From Rubrobacter taiwanensis (lineage in GTDB: Bacteria > Actinomycetota > Rubrobacteria > Rubrobacterales > Rubrobacteraceae), in assembly GCF_004337705.1 (NCBI RefSeq), contig NZ_SKBU01000022.1, forward strand, positions 1 to 32,779: 32,779 bases of DNA, given 5' to 3'. The notes under the pieces are model-generated. The model had not been told where the DNA came from and did no database searches. It was given only the letters and a program-made list of their open reading frames with translations. Positions 15,133 to 23,742 of the stretch are shown in pieces. Each line of letters starts with the position of its first letter. Within the stretch, counting starts at the first letter, position 1. The translations under genes were made by a program, and so were the position numbers.

Positions 15133-16376
15133 ATGGCGAGCCCTGGAATTTCGCCAGAGCCATCATCCTGCTCGCTTCGCGGCCGGAGACGGTGGAGATC
15201 GCGGTGGAGAAGCTGCGGCCGGAGAGGGTGGGGATCATCTCCTCCCAGGAGGTTCTGGAGGCTGTCGTGCTGAAGTGCGCACAGTTGAAGGGATCGGGCG
15301 TGAAGTTTACCTACCATCTGGTGGACTCGCCGATGGAGATCTCGGACGCCTTCGACCGCTTCGAGCGCCTGCTCTCGGAGCTGGAGGGCGAGGGGTATGG
15401 GCGGGAGGAGATCCTGCTCGACGCCACCGGCGGCACGACCCCAATGCGCCTCGGCGCGGCGCTGGCGGCGATGACGCGCGGGATCTCGATGGTGCACCAG
15501 CGGGTGCCGCAGCGGTACATCGAGGGCAACTGGGTGCGCGACGAGTCCCAAGAGGTCGAGGTCGTCCCGATGGAGAACCCGCTGGAGGCGACGGGCCTTC
15601 TGCGCGAGGGGCAGGCGGTCGAACTGTTTAACCGGCGGGACTACGCGGCTGCGGCGCTGGTCTTCGGGGATATCGTAGGGAAGGTGAGCGGTCTGGGACG
15701 GCGCACGTACTACCGGGGCCTGTTGCTCCTCTCGGAGGGGTATGCCTCTTGGGACGTGGCGGACTACGCTGTTGCCCTGGAGAGGCTGCGGGCGGCGCGG
15801 GAGGAGCTTGGGGCAGGGTTCTCCGACCCGGAGCTGGCCGACAGAGCCGGGGTGCTGGTGGACAGGATCTCGGCGCACCTGCCCTTCCTGGGGAAGGTGC
15901 GGGGGAGGCTCTCGGTAGAGAATGTGGCAGACATGCTGGAGAACGCCCGGAGGCGCATAGTGGACCAGGGGCGCTACGACGACGGGGTGGCGCGCCTCTA
16001 CCGCTGCGTCGAGATGTGGCATCAGTGGCGGCTGCTGCAGCACTACGGGATCTCCGCGGGCGAGGTGGACTGGGCGAAGGTGGATGAGGGAGTCCGGGAG
16101 CGGTTCCTGCAGGAGCAGCATCTGGAGGAGCTGCCGGGGGAGATCGGCCTCAGACAGGCCCGGCTGCTGGACCGGCTCTTGAGGGGTGAAGAGCCGGAGG
16201 AGGAGAGCACGCTCCGCGACCTCTTGCAGAAGCGCAACCGCTCCATTCTGGCGCACGGGCTGGAGCCCATAGGAGGGGAGTCCGCCCGCCGCTTCCTGGA
16301 GTACGTGGATGCAATGGTGGAGGTGCCCGGGGAGGTCCGGGCCGGGGCGGAGCACGCCCGGCTGAGGAGGCTCTAG
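15129..16376 (+). CDS. CARF-HEPN ribonuclease, TIGR02710-like
   Basis: Predicted ligand-activated RNase. The N-terminal ~160 residues form a CARF domain with the signature D98-ATGGTTPM-106, the site that binds cyclic oligoadenylate in Csm6/Csx1-type proteins. The C-terminal HEPN domain carries RNRSILAHG near residues 367-375, the Rx4-6H catalytic motif. Such effectors normally work with type III systems whose Cas10 makes the ligand; no GGDD is visible in the Cas10d here, so the activator must come from elsewhere or differ. G+C returns to the high level of the chromosome (41 of 60 at 15181-15240), which suggests this gene and cas6 have a different history from cas3-csc1. The gene abuts cas6 with no gap. 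Confidence 0.85.
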   Translation: MNGEPWNFARAIILLASRPETVEIAVEKLRPERVGIISSQEVLEAVVLKCAQLKGSGVKFTYHLVDSPMEISDAFDRFERLLSELEGEGYGREEILLDATGGTTPMRLGAALAAMTRGISMVHQRVPQRYIEGNWVRDESQEVEVVPMENPLEATGLLREGQAVELFNRRDYAAAALVFGDIVGKVSGLGRRTYYRGLLLLSEGYASWDVADYAVALERLRAAREELGAGFSDPELADRAGVLVDRISAHLPFLGKVRGRLSVENVADMLENARRRIVDQGRYDDGVARLYRCVEMWHQWRLLQHYGISAGEVDWAKVDEGVRERFLQEQHLEELPGEIGLRQARLLDRLLRGEEPEEESTLRDLLQKRNRSILAHGLEPIGGESARRFLEYVDAMVEVPGEVRAGAEHARLRRL

Positions 16377-17357
16377 GTGGCGCTGGAGCTGCACTGCCAC
16401 GAGGTGACGGTGAGGTTTCTGGAGCGGGCGGTGGTGCCCCCTTATGAAGGGTCCATGATCCGGGGCGCCTTCGGCCGCGCCTTCAAGGAGAGCTGTTGCC
16501 CGTTCCCCCACGACGGGGGCGGTTGCCCGCTGGGGGACAAATGCCCCTACGGATACGTGTTTGAGACCTCGCCGCCGGAGGGGGCGCGGGAGTACGCGAA
16601 GAACCGGGAGGTGCCCCGGCCGTACGTCTTCGAGCCGCCGCAGAGCACCCGGCTGGAGTACGGGCCCGGCGAGAAGATGCGCTTCGGGTTCACCGTGGTG
16701 GGGCGGGCCGCGGACTACATGCCGTACTTCATCTACGCCCTCTCGAAGATGGGCGAGATGGGGGTGGGGAGGAAGAGGGCCCGCTACCGCCTGGAGCGGG
16801 TGGTTGCGAAGAACCCGCTGCGGGGCGTGCGGAGGGAGATCTTCGACGGCGAGGTGGCCAGGAATGTGCGGGTGCCCACCGTATGGGAGGATGCGGTGTG
16901 CGCGGCGAGGCGGCTCTCCGGGGATCGGATCGGGGTCGAGTTTCTGACGCCGGCCCTGATCAAGTTCCGGGGGGAGATCTCCCCCGAGGCCCCTTCCTTC
17001 GCGGCGCTGGTGCAGGCGCTCCTCATCCGCATCCCGATGCTCGCGGCCGTGCACTGCGGGGAGCTCTGGCGGGAGGACTTCGGGGGGATGGTGCGGCGGG
17101 CGGGGGAGGTCGCGACGGTGCGGGACAATACTTCCTGGGTCTCCTTCCGCCGCCACTCGGCATTCAAGCGGCGGACCGAGCCGCTGGAGGGGGTGGTCGG
17201 GTATGCGGAGTATGCGGGACCGCTGGAGGAGTTCCTGCCGCTCTTGTGCCTGGGGCAGCTGGCGCATGTGGGCAAGCGGGCGGTCTTCGGGCTGGGACGG
17301 TACAGGTTGTCGGCCGGTCCTTCTCCGGGCGCTGTCCCGCACATCTCCCCGACCTGA
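16377..17357 (+). CDS. cas6: CRISPR RNA-processing endoribonuclease Cas6
   Basis: RAMP-fold endoribonuclease that cuts the repeat at the base of its hairpin to release crRNAs with an 8-nt handle. The start MALELHCHEVTVRF is a ferredoxin-like first strand. A cysteine cluster (Cys40, 41, 50 and 56) within SCCPFPHDGGGCPLGDKC is typical of the DUF2276/pfam10040 branch of Cas6. The C-terminal glycine-rich loop is GKRAVFGLGRYRL. The GTG start follows the CARF gene stop directly, and GAGGAGG lies 6 nt upstream. This is the last gene of the island. The predicted product matches the ACTGAAAG handle in the array. Confidence 0.88.
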   Translation: MALELHCHEVTVRFLERAVVPPYEGSMIRGAFGRAFKESCCPFPHDGGGCPLGDKCPYGYVFETSPPEGAREYAKNREVPRPYVFEPPQSTRLEYGPGEKMRFGFTVVGRAADYMPYFIYALSKMGEMGVGRKRARYRLERVVAKNPLRGVRREIFDGEVARNVRVPTVWEDAVCAARRLSGDRIGVEFLTPALIKFRGEISPEAPSFAALVQALLIRIPMLAAVHCGELWREDFGGMVRRAGEVATVRDNTSWVSFRRHSAFKRRTEPLEGVVGYAEYAGPLEEFLPLLCLGQLAHVGKRAVFGLGRYRLSAGPSPGAVPHISPT

Positions 17358-17361
17358 GTGA

Positions 17362-17367
17362 TAGAAT
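17362..17367 (+). promoter_or_regulatory. Putative surE -10 box (TAGAAT)
   Basis: TAGAAT follows the cas6 stop by 4 nt and precedes surE by about 57 nt. The same -10 hexamer recurs before other genes in the window. No convincing -35 is present. It marks the likely right boundary of the cas transcription unit. Confidence 0.4.
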
Positions 17368-17424
17368 CATATCCCTCTGGCAAAAAGAGAATTCAGCCTT
17401 ACTCTCAGAGAGATGTGATCGTAT

Positions 17425-18225
17425 ATGCGAGTGCTCCTGACAAACGACGATGGCATAGACGCTCCCGGCATCCAGGCCCTGAAGCGGGAGCTGGAGAGGG
17501 TCGGCGAGGTGCTGGCCATAGCTCCCGACCGCAACCGGTCGGGGGTGGGGCGGAGCATCTCCATCGCCACCCCGCTGCACGTGGAGGAGCGGACACTGGC
17601 CGACGGCTCGACGGGATATGCCTGCAACGGAACACCGGTGGACTGTGTGCGGCTGGTGGCGCTGGGGCTGATGGATTTCGAGCCGGACGTCGTTATCTCG
17701 GGGATCAACCACGGGGAGAACCTGGGCGACGATATAACTTACTCGGGGACGGTGGCGGCCGCGTTCGAGGGCATCGTCATCGGGGTGCCGGGGATAGCTG
17801 TCTCGCTCTCGGTGGACCGGGCCTGGCATGCCAACGGGGCCGGAGAGCTGCACTTCGAGCCCGTCGCGGAGTTCACCGCCCGGCTGGCGCGCGTGGCGGT
17901 GGAGAAGCTGCCGCCGGAGCGCATCCTGAACATCAACGCTCCGAACGTCCCGCGGGAGAGGGTCCGGGGCGCGCGGATCACCCGGCTCGGCCGGCGGGTG
18001 TACATGGACGAGCTGGTCGAGGTGGAGGATGAGAACGGTCGGACCTGCTACGACATCTACAACCACCCGCCCCACTACCGCGAGGAGGAGGGGACGGACT
18101 TCGCGGCCGTTGCGGCGCGGGAGATCAGCGTCACCCCCGTGCATTTGAACCTCACGGACCACACCGGCCTTCAGGAGCTGGAGTCCTGGGATGTCCGGGA
18201 GCTGCTCTCCCGGAGCCGCGGTTGA
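17425..18225 (+). CDS. surE: 5'/3'-nucleotidase SurE
   Basis: Metal-dependent survival protein that removes phosphate from nucleoside monophosphates. The N-terminus MRVLLTNDDGIDAPGI carries the paired metal-binding aspartates. APDRNRSGVGRSISI and VVISGINHGENLGDDITYSGTVAAA are the other SurE signatures, with the Asn and Ser ligands in place. The protein is complete at 266 residues. The ATG is preceded by AGAGAG. Its TGA overlaps the TTG start of the HAD gene, so the two phosphatases are co-translated. It is unrelated to the CRISPR island upstream. Confidence 0.95.
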   Translation: MRVLLTNDDGIDAPGIQALKRELERVGEVLAIAPDRNRSGVGRSISIATPLHVEERTLADGSTGYACNGTPVDCVRLVALGLMDFEPDVVISGINHGENLGDDITYSGTVAAAFEGIVIGVPGIAVSLSVDRAWHANGAGELHFEPVAEFTARLARVAVEKLPPERILNINAPNVPRERVRGARITRLGRRVYMDELVEVEDENGRTCYDIYNHPPHYREEEGTDFAAVAAREISVTPVHLNLTDHTGLQELESWDVRELLSRSRG

Positions 18226-18896
18226 ACCTTAAGGCCGTACTCTTCGACTTCGACGGCACGCTCGTGGACACGACCGAGCTGATCTACCGCTCCATGCGCC
18301 ACGCGAGCCGGGAGGTGCTCGGGCGCGAGCTGCCGCGGGAGGTGCTGATGCGGAACGTCGGGCAGCCGCTCTTCCGGCAGATGCGGCTGCTGGACCCGGA
18401 GCGTGCCGCCGAGCTGCTGGAGGTCTATACCCGGCACAACGAGGAGATCCACGACGAGGCGATCCGGGAGTTCCCCGGCGTGCCGGGGGCTCTGGAGCGC
18501 CTGCGCGGCGCCGGATATCGCATCGCCGTGGTGACCTCCAAGCGCCGACCCACCGTGAAGCTGGCGCTCCGGGTCTTCCCGGAGCTGGACGAGCTGGTAG
18601 AAGAGTTCGTCACCATGGAGGACACCGCGGAGCATAAGCCCCATCCGGCGCCGCTGCTGCGCGCCCTGGAGCTGCTGGGCGGCATCCCGCCCAAAGAGGC
18701 CGCCTATGTGGGAGACTCGCCCTACGACATCGCTGCCGCCAGAGCGGCCGGGGTGCTCGGTGTGGGGGTGAGCTGGGGCGCGTTCTCCGCGGCCGAGCTG
18801 CGCGCCGCGGGCCCCGACGCGCTGTTCGGAGATGTCGGTTCGGCGGCGGAGTTCCTGCTGGGCCTCGGGCGCGGGCGGGCGGGGGAGTCCCTTTAG
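18222..18896 (+). CDS. HAD-family phosphatase (Gph/PpaX-like)
   Basis: Haloacid-dehalogenase hydrolase with motif I DFDGTLVDT (nucleophile Asp9 or so), motif II VVTSK, motif III lysine in EHKPHPAPL, and motif IV YVGDSPYDI. The helical cap between motifs I and II is like phosphoglycolate phosphatase or pyrophosphatase PpaX; substrate cannot be fixed from sequence. The TTG start overlaps the surE stop. The TAG stop overlaps the stop codon of the convergent bioY gene within a TTAG tetranucleotide. Confidence 0.88.
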   Translation: MNLKAVLFDFDGTLVDTTELIYRSMRHASREVLGRELPREVLMRNVGQPLFRQMRLLDPERAAELLEVYTRHNEEIHDEAIREFPGVPGALERLRGAGYRIAVVTSKRRPTVKLALRVFPELDELVEEFVTMEDTAEHKPHPAPLLRALELLGGIPPKEAAYVGDSPYDIAAARAAGVLGVGVSWGAFSAAELRAAGPDALFGDVGSAAEFLLGLGRGRAGESL

Positions 18897-19441
18897 CCCC
18901 TCGCCGGCGCTATCTGGGGGGCGGCCGCCGTGGCCACCAGCGCGGCGACCCCGACCTTTATGAGGTCGAAGATGACGAAGGGCAGCACACCCTGCGCTAT
19001 CGCGGCCGCGGCCGGGAGCTGCATCTGAAAGGCGAGCCAGGCCGCCCCGAGGGCGTAGATCACGGCCAGTGCGGCCAGGCCCGCGGCGCAGCTCGCCGCG
19101 AGCGCCCGGCGGCGTTCGGAGCGGGCGGCCGCGCCCGCCGCCAGCCCGGCGACCGCCGCGGCCAGAGGGTAGGAGATCAGGTACCCGCCGGTCGGGCCCA
19201 GGATCACGCCCAGCCCGCCGGAGAAGAAGGCGAAGACCGGGGCTCCGGCGGCCCCGATCAGGACGTAGACCGTCTGGGCGAGCGCCCCGTAGCGCACCCC
19301 GAGCAGGAGGCCGGAGAGGATCACCATCGGGACCTGCAGGGTGAACGGTACGGGCGAGAAGGGCAGGGGGATCACGATCTGGGCCCCCACGGCCGTGAGA
19401 GCCGCCATCAGCGCCACCCGCGCCATCATGGATACGCTCAA
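18893..19441 (-). CDS. bioY: Biotin transporter substrate-binding component BioY
   Basis: Integral membrane S-component of an ECF-type biotin importer. The segment LPFSPVPFTLQVPMVILSGLLLG and the later GPTGGYLISYPLAA are BioY hallmarks, and about six hydrophobic helices follow one another. I chose TTG 19441 because GGGAGG sits 9 nt upstream; ATG 19429 would leave a long spacing. This gives 182 residues, normal for BioY. No bioM or bioN genes are in the window, so it may share an ATPase encoded elsewhere or work alone. It lies 47 nt after the aminotransferase gene on the same strand, probably in one operon. Confidence 0.9.
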   Translation of the reverse strand: MSVSMMARVALMAALTAVGAQIVIPLPFSPVPFTLQVPMVILSGLLLGVRYGALAQTVYVLIGAAGAPVFAFFSGGLGVILGPTGGYLISYPLAAAVAGLAAGAAARSERRRALAASCAAGLAALAVIYALGAAWLAFQMQLPAAAAIAQGVLPFVIFDLIKVGVAALVATAAAPQIAPARG

Positions 19442-19488
19442 CTCCCGGAACCTCCCTTGTCGCTCGGAAAACCTTCGCCCGCCGTAGC

Positions 19489-20625
19489 TTACAGCCTGCT
19501 CACGGCGTCCGCCAGTGCGTCTAGCTCCTCTTCGGTGTTGAAGAGGTGCACGCTGGCCCGCACGTAGGGGTGGGGCTCCGGGATGGAGCGCAGCACGAAG
19601 CCCTTTCCGTGCAGCCGGTCTACGGCCTCCGGGGAGCTCATCCCTTCCACCGTGAAGCTGACCAGCCCCGAGGCGGCGGGCTGCGGCGAGTGCACGGTTA
19701 TGTCCGCGAGCTCTGCCAGCCGCCGGGTGAGGTGGCCGGCCTTGCGCCGGATCTCCTCGTATTGCTCCGGGCCGCGCTGCGATGCGGCGCCGGCGGCCGC
19801 CGCGAAGCCGGCGGCCAGAGCGGGGTTCGGCGTGGAGCCCTCGAACCGGCGCGCGCCCGCCCACAGCTCGCCGCCGCCCTCGTAGTCGAAGGAGGCGGGG
19901 TCGGAGAGGGAGAGGTACCCCAGATTCGTGCTGCGCGCCTCGACGCCGGGGCGGACGTAGAGCGTGCCCATTCCCTCCGGGCCGAGGAGCCACTTGTGCC
20001 CGGTGAGGGCGTAGAGGTCCACGCCGAGCTCCTTTACGTCCACCGGGACGTTGCCGACGGACTGCGCGCCGTCCGCCAGCGTCAGCACACCCCGGGAGCG
20101 GGCCAGCCCGCAGATCTCGCGCAGCGGCAGCACCTCGCCGGTCGTGTAGAGGACGTGCGAGAGAGAGATGAGGCGCGTGCGGGGGGTGAGGGCGGATTCT
20201 ACCTTCTCTGCCGTGATGGGCGGTTCGAGCAGCTTTACCCGGACCCCGTAGCGGCGGGAGAGTTCGTAGAGCGGCAGGAGCCCTCCGGGGTGCTCGGCGC
20301 GGGTGGAGATCACCTCGTCTTCCGCACTCCAGTCCAGCCCCGCGACGGCGAGGTTGATGCCGTGGGAGGTGTTCTGGGTCAGGGCTAGCTCGTGCGGGGC
20401 GGCCCCGAGGAGTCCGGCGGCCGCGGCCCGGGCGCGGGCCAGCAGGTCGCCCTGCAGCTCGAAGAGCCCGGCACCCGCGAGGTAGGCGGGACCGGAGAGG
20501 CGATCTTCGGCCTCGCGCATCGCCCTCAGGACGTAGCCGGGGGGTGGGCCGCTGGCCCCGGAGTTCAGGTAGACGGCGCCGGCGGAGCACAGGGCCGGAA
20601 TATCCGCGCGGGTGATGGGGATCAA
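19489..20625 (-). CDS. Class V PLP-dependent aminotransferase
   Basis: Pyridoxal-phosphate enzyme of the class V fold, related to cysteine desulfurases and isopenicillin-N epimerases. The Schiff-base lysine is Lys211 in ALTGHKWLLGPEGMG, with the cofactor-stacking and pyridinium-binding residues in TQNTSHGINLAV and LADGAQSVGNVPVD. The C-terminal RASVHLFNTEEELD is the usual substrate-side arginine region. Only two cysteines exist (13 and 172) and neither sits in the desulfurase catalytic loop, so cysteine desulfuration is unlikely. The 378-residue length is typical. The likely operon with bioY might hint at biotin-linked metabolism, but that is weak inference. Confidence 0.85.
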   Translation of the reverse strand: MIPITRADIPALCSAGAVYLNSGASGPPPGYVLRAMREAEDRLSGPAYLAGAGLFELQGDLLARARAAAAGLLGAAPHELALTQNTSHGINLAVAGLDWSAEDEVISTRAEHPGGLLPLYELSRRYGVRVKLLEPPITAEKVESALTPRTRLISLSHVLYTTGEVLPLREICGLARSRGVLTLADGAQSVGNVPVDVKELGVDLYALTGHKWLLGPEGMGTLYVRPGVEARSTNLGYLSLSDPASFDYEGGGELWAGARRFEGSTPNPALAAGFAAAAGAASQRGPEQYEEIRRKAGHLTRRLAELADITVHSPQPAASGLVSFTVEGMSSPEAVDRLHGKGFVLRSIPEPHPYVRASVHLFNTEEELDALADAVSRL

Positions 20626-20707
20626 AGCCCGTTCGCCTCCTTCCCGGGGTTCCGTGCAGCAGCGGGTAGTATATCTGCGGTCGGCGGGAATTCTCTACCC
20701 CGGGGTA

Positions 20708-20713
20708 TATAAT
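20708..20713 (+). promoter_or_regulatory. -10 box of the penicillin-binding protein gene
   Basis: A perfect TATAAT lies 9 nt before the GTG start. Transcription would begin only a few bases before the start codon, so the mRNA is predicted to be nearly leaderless. No ribosome-binding site is seen between them. Confidence 0.6.
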
Positions 20714-20722
20714 AACCGTTCG

Positions 20723-22948
20723 GTGGACTACGACGGCATCACAAGAGTGGGCCGCCGCCGGCGGCGGCGGCAGAAGCGGAACTCCGGCAGCCTGGGTGCG
20801 TTTCTGGGCATCGTTGCCGCTGCGGCCGGGCTGGCCTGCATAGCCTTCTTCGCGAGCTTCGCCTACACCTACGCGCGGGTTGCGGAGAACCTGCCCCAGG
20901 TCGGGGAGTACAACGTGGGCCCGCTGGCGCAGACCTCCATCGTCTACGATGCGGACGGCAACGTGGTAGACGAGCTGCACGGCGGCCAAAACCGCTTCGT
21001 GGTCCCGATGGAGGAGATCAGCCCCTACCTGCGGGACGCGGTGGTCGCGATCGAGGACCACCGCTTCTACGAGCACCGCGGGCTGGACTTCGAGGCCATA
21101 GCCCGGGCCGCCCGGGAGAACATAACCTCGATGTCCATCCGGGAGGGCGGCTCCACGATAACCCAGCAGCTCATCAAGAACACGTTCATAGATCCCGAAT
21201 ACCGGTCCATCCCGAGCTTCCAGCGCAAGATCACGGAGGCCTCGCTGGCCTGGCAGTACGAGAAGACGCACACCAAGGAGGAGATCCTGGAGCAGTACCT
21301 GAACACGGTCTTCTTCGGAGCCAACGCCTACGGGGCCGAGGCCGCGGCGCGCACCTACTTCGACAAGAGCGCCAGCGAGCTTACGCTGAGGGAGGCGGCG
21401 CTGCTGGCCGGGATCATCAACCTCCCTGGGGCCTACGATCCTTTTACCGACCCCGAGAGCGCCAAGAAACGGCGGGATGTGGTCTTAGACCGGATGCTGG
21501 AGTACGGCTACATCACCCGGGAAGAGCACGACCGGGCCGTCTCCAGCGGGCTGGGCCTCAACCGCGGCCGGCTGGAGCAGCAGGACAACGACAACGAGTA
21601 CTTCCTGAACGCCGTGCAGCGGGAGCTGGCCGCGGAGTTCGGGAACGAGATGGTCTACGAGGGCGGGCTGCATATCTACACCACCTTGGACTCCGAGCTG
21701 CAGCAGATGGCGAGCGAGGCCGTCTCGAGCGTCGTCAACCCGGAGGCCGGGGACCCGTCGGCCGCACTGGTCTCCATAGAGTCCGAGACCGGGGCCGTGC
21801 GGGCGATGGTCGGCGGGTCGGACTTCGAGGAGGTGAAGTTCAACCTGGCGACCCAGGGGCAGCGGCAGGCGGGCAGCGCCTTCAAGCCCTTCGTGCTGGC
21901 CGAGGCGATAGATCAGGGGATCTCGCCCGAGACCATGTACGTCTCCCGGGATCTGAGCATAGATATCCGGGGGCAGGCCGAGCCCTACGAGGTCAGCAAC
22001 TACGGCAACGTCCAGCGCGGCCCGATAGACCTCGAGGAGGCGATGGCCCAGTCGGATAACACGGTCTTCGTGCAGCTCGCGCAGGACTTGGGCATGCGGA
22101 ACGTGGTGGAGATGGCGCACCGGCTGGGTATCGAGAGCGAGCTGGACCCCTACCTGTCCACGGCGCTCGGCGGCCTGCGGGTCGGGGTGACGCCGCTGGA
22201 GATGGCCTCGGCCTACTCTACGTTCGCCAACCGGGGCGAGCATATGAAGCCCTTCCTGGTCACGAAGGTGACCCGGATAGGGGAGGACGGCCGGGAGGAG
22301 GTGCTGCTGGAGCACGAGCCGGAGGGCGAGCGGGTGCTCTCTGAGGACGAGGCGGCGACGGTCACGGAGGTGCTGCGGGCCGTGGTCGAGCGCGGTACGG
22401 CGAGTCGCTTCCACAACCTGGACGCGGCCCTCGGGCGGCCCGCGGCCGGCAAGACCGGGACCACCGACAGGTTCGTGGACGCCTGGTTTGTGGGATACGT
22501 CCCGCAGCTGACGACCAGCGTGTGGGTCGGCTATCCGCAGAGCAGCCGGCCGATGATCAACGTCCGGGGCTACCAGCAGATCAACGGCGAGAACTTCCCG
22601 CTGGACATCTGGGCCGCGTACATGAGCCGGGCCGTGCAGAAGTACCCCTACGCGGAGTTCGAGGAGCCGAGCGACACCCTGAACCTGGAGGTCAAGCGCG
22701 ACGGCCGGGCGTACAGCCGCCCGGAGAGGTCAGGACGCGGCGATGTGGCCTCCGGCGGCCGGCGGCAGGCTTCGGCGTCGCCGGGCGGGGGGCAGCAGCA
22801 GGCTTCGTCGTCGCCGGGCGGGGGCGATGTGGTCTACTACTACCGGCCGCCGCAGCAGTCTCCGCCGCCGATCTACTACCACCCGGGCACGGGTCAGCAG
22901 TTCCAGCAGCCGCAGCCCGGCGTGCGTTACAGGATCATCCGTCCTTAG
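20723..22948 (+). CDS. Class A penicillin-binding protein (transglycosylase/transpeptidase)
   Basis: Bifunctional peptidoglycan synthase. A very basic cytoplasmic tail (VGRRRRRRQKR) precedes one membrane helix near residues 25-50. The GT51 domain shows EDHRFYEHRGLD and EGGSTITQQLIKN; the transpeptidase shows SAFK (serine near 383), SDN (near 443) and KTGTT (near 576). The last ~65 residues are low-complexity, rich in Gln, Pro, Ser and Tyr, with a repeated ASxSPGGG unit, probably exposed in the wall. I start at GTG 20723, just after the TATAAT box; an in-frame ATG further upstream would lie before the promoter. The TAG stop overlaps the stop of the convergent gene. Confidence 0.93.
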   Translation: MDYDGITRVGRRRRRRQKRNSGSLGAFLGIVAAAAGLACIAFFASFAYTYARVAENLPQVGEYNVGPLAQTSIVYDADGNVVDELHGGQNRFVVPMEEISPYLRDAVVAIEDHRFYEHRGLDFEAIARAARENITSMSIREGGSTITQQLIKNTFIDPEYRSIPSFQRKITEASLAWQYEKTHTKEEILEQYLNTVFFGANAYGAEAAARTYFDKSASELTLREAALLAGIINLPGAYDPFTDPESAKKRRDVVLDRMLEYGYITREEHDRAVSSGLGLNRGRLEQQDNDNEYFLNAVQRELAAEFGNEMVYEGGLHIYTTLDSELQQMASEAVSSVVNPEAGDPSAALVSIESETGAVRAMVGGSDFEEVKFNLATQGQRQAGSAFKPFVLAEAIDQGISPETMYVSRDLSIDIRGQAEPYEVSNYGNVQRGPIDLEEAMAQSDNTVFVQLAQDLGMRNVVEMAHRLGIESELDPYLSTALGGLRVGVTPLEMASAYSTFANRGEHMKPFLVTKVTRIGEDGREEVLLEHEPEGERVLSEDEAATVTEVLRAVVERGTASRFHNLDAALGRPAAGKTGTTDRFVDAWFVGYVPQLTTSVWVGYPQSSRPMINVRGYQQINGENFPLDIWAAYMSRAVQKYPYAEFEEPSDTLNLEVKRDGRAYSRPERSGRGDVASGGRRQASASPGGGQQQASSSPGGGDVVYYYRPPQQSPPPIYYHPGTGQQFQQPQPGVRYRIIRP

Positions 22949-23742
22949 TGGGGGTTGAGCATCTTCAGGAGTTCGCCGTGCACCCGGCCGTTTGAGGCGA
23001 GCATGGTCTCGGCCTCGAGGCTCCAGTGCCGGCCCGAGAGGTCGGTGACCCGGCCGCCGGCCTCGGAGACGAGCAGGGCGGTGGGGGCGTAGTCCCAGAT
23101 GGTGTTGCGGGTTCCGATTGAGACGTCTATGTACCCGGCGGCGAGCCAGGCACCCCGGATACCGGCGCTTCCGAGGGCCCGGATCTGCCACGAGGCTCCC
23201 AGCAGCCTCTGGAGGGCGGGCGTCTCGTAGGAGAGGCTCTTCGCGCCCTTCTTGCCGAAGAAGGAGAGGTCCGCGCCCAGGAAGGCGTCCTCGAGGCGGG
23301 AGGTGGGGCTGACGCGCATCGGCTCGTCGTTCCGGTAGGCTCCGCCGCCGAGCCGGGCGTGGTAGACGTCGCCCAGCCGGGGGGCGGCGACGGCGGCGTG
23401 GGTCACCCGCCCGTCCTCGACGACCGAGACGCAGACGCAGAACAGGGGGTTGGAGCGGGAGTAGTTCGCCGTGCCGTCCAGGGGGTCCAGGAGCCAGGTG
23501 CGCCCGGAGCCGGAGATCGCGCCGCCGCGCTCCTCGGAGAGTATGGCGTCCTGCGGGCAGTGGCGTGAGATCTCGGAGATCAGGAGCTCCTCGCAGAGGA
23601 GGTCCACCTCGGTTACCAGATCCTTGGGGCCCTTCTCGCGTACCCGGCCGGGGTCCTGGTAGCGCTTCAGCTGCAGCTCGCCGGTCCTCCGGGCGAGGTC
23701 GCGGATGAAGGCGTGCAGGTCGGGGCTAGCCGAGGTACTCAC
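22945..23742 (-). CDS. Inositol-monophosphatase-family phosphatase
   Basis: Lithium-sensitive-type phosphatase fold. Metal ligands are visible in [15 protein letters not shown] and [15 protein letters not shown], the three family signatures. Possible substrates include inositol-1-phosphate, histidinol phosphate, or phosphoadenosine phosphate; sequence does not decide. The 265-residue length is normal. The GTG start lies inside the end of rpoD (17-nt overlap), so it is co-transcribed with the sigma factor gene. Its TAA stop overlaps the TAG of the penicillin-binding protein gene on the other strand. Confidence 0.9.
   Translation of the reverse strand: MSTSASPDLHAFIRDLARRTGELQLKRYQDPGRVREKGPKDLVTEVDLLCEELLISEISRHCPQDAILSEERGGAISGSGRTWLLDPLDGTANYSRSNPLFCVCVSVVEDGRVTHAAVAAPRLGDVYHARLGGGAYRNDEPMRVSPTSRLEDAFLGADLSFFGKKGAKSLSYETPALQRLLGASWQIRALGSAGIRGAWLAAGYIDVSIGTRNTIWDYAPTALLVSEAGGRVTDLSGRHWSLEAETMLASNGRVHGELLKMLNPH

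Noticed and set aside
15003-17342. A 779-residue minus-strand open frame opposite the CARF and cas6 genes
   Set aside because: It is a high-GC shadow with Pro/Arg/His-rich composition and no recognisable domain; the plus-strand genes have clear motifs and coupled starts.
18893-21271. A 792-residue minus-strand open frame
   Set aside because: Only its last ~182 codons are a gene (bioY). The rest is an out-of-frame reading of the aminotransferase gene and the antisense of the penicillin-binding protein gene.
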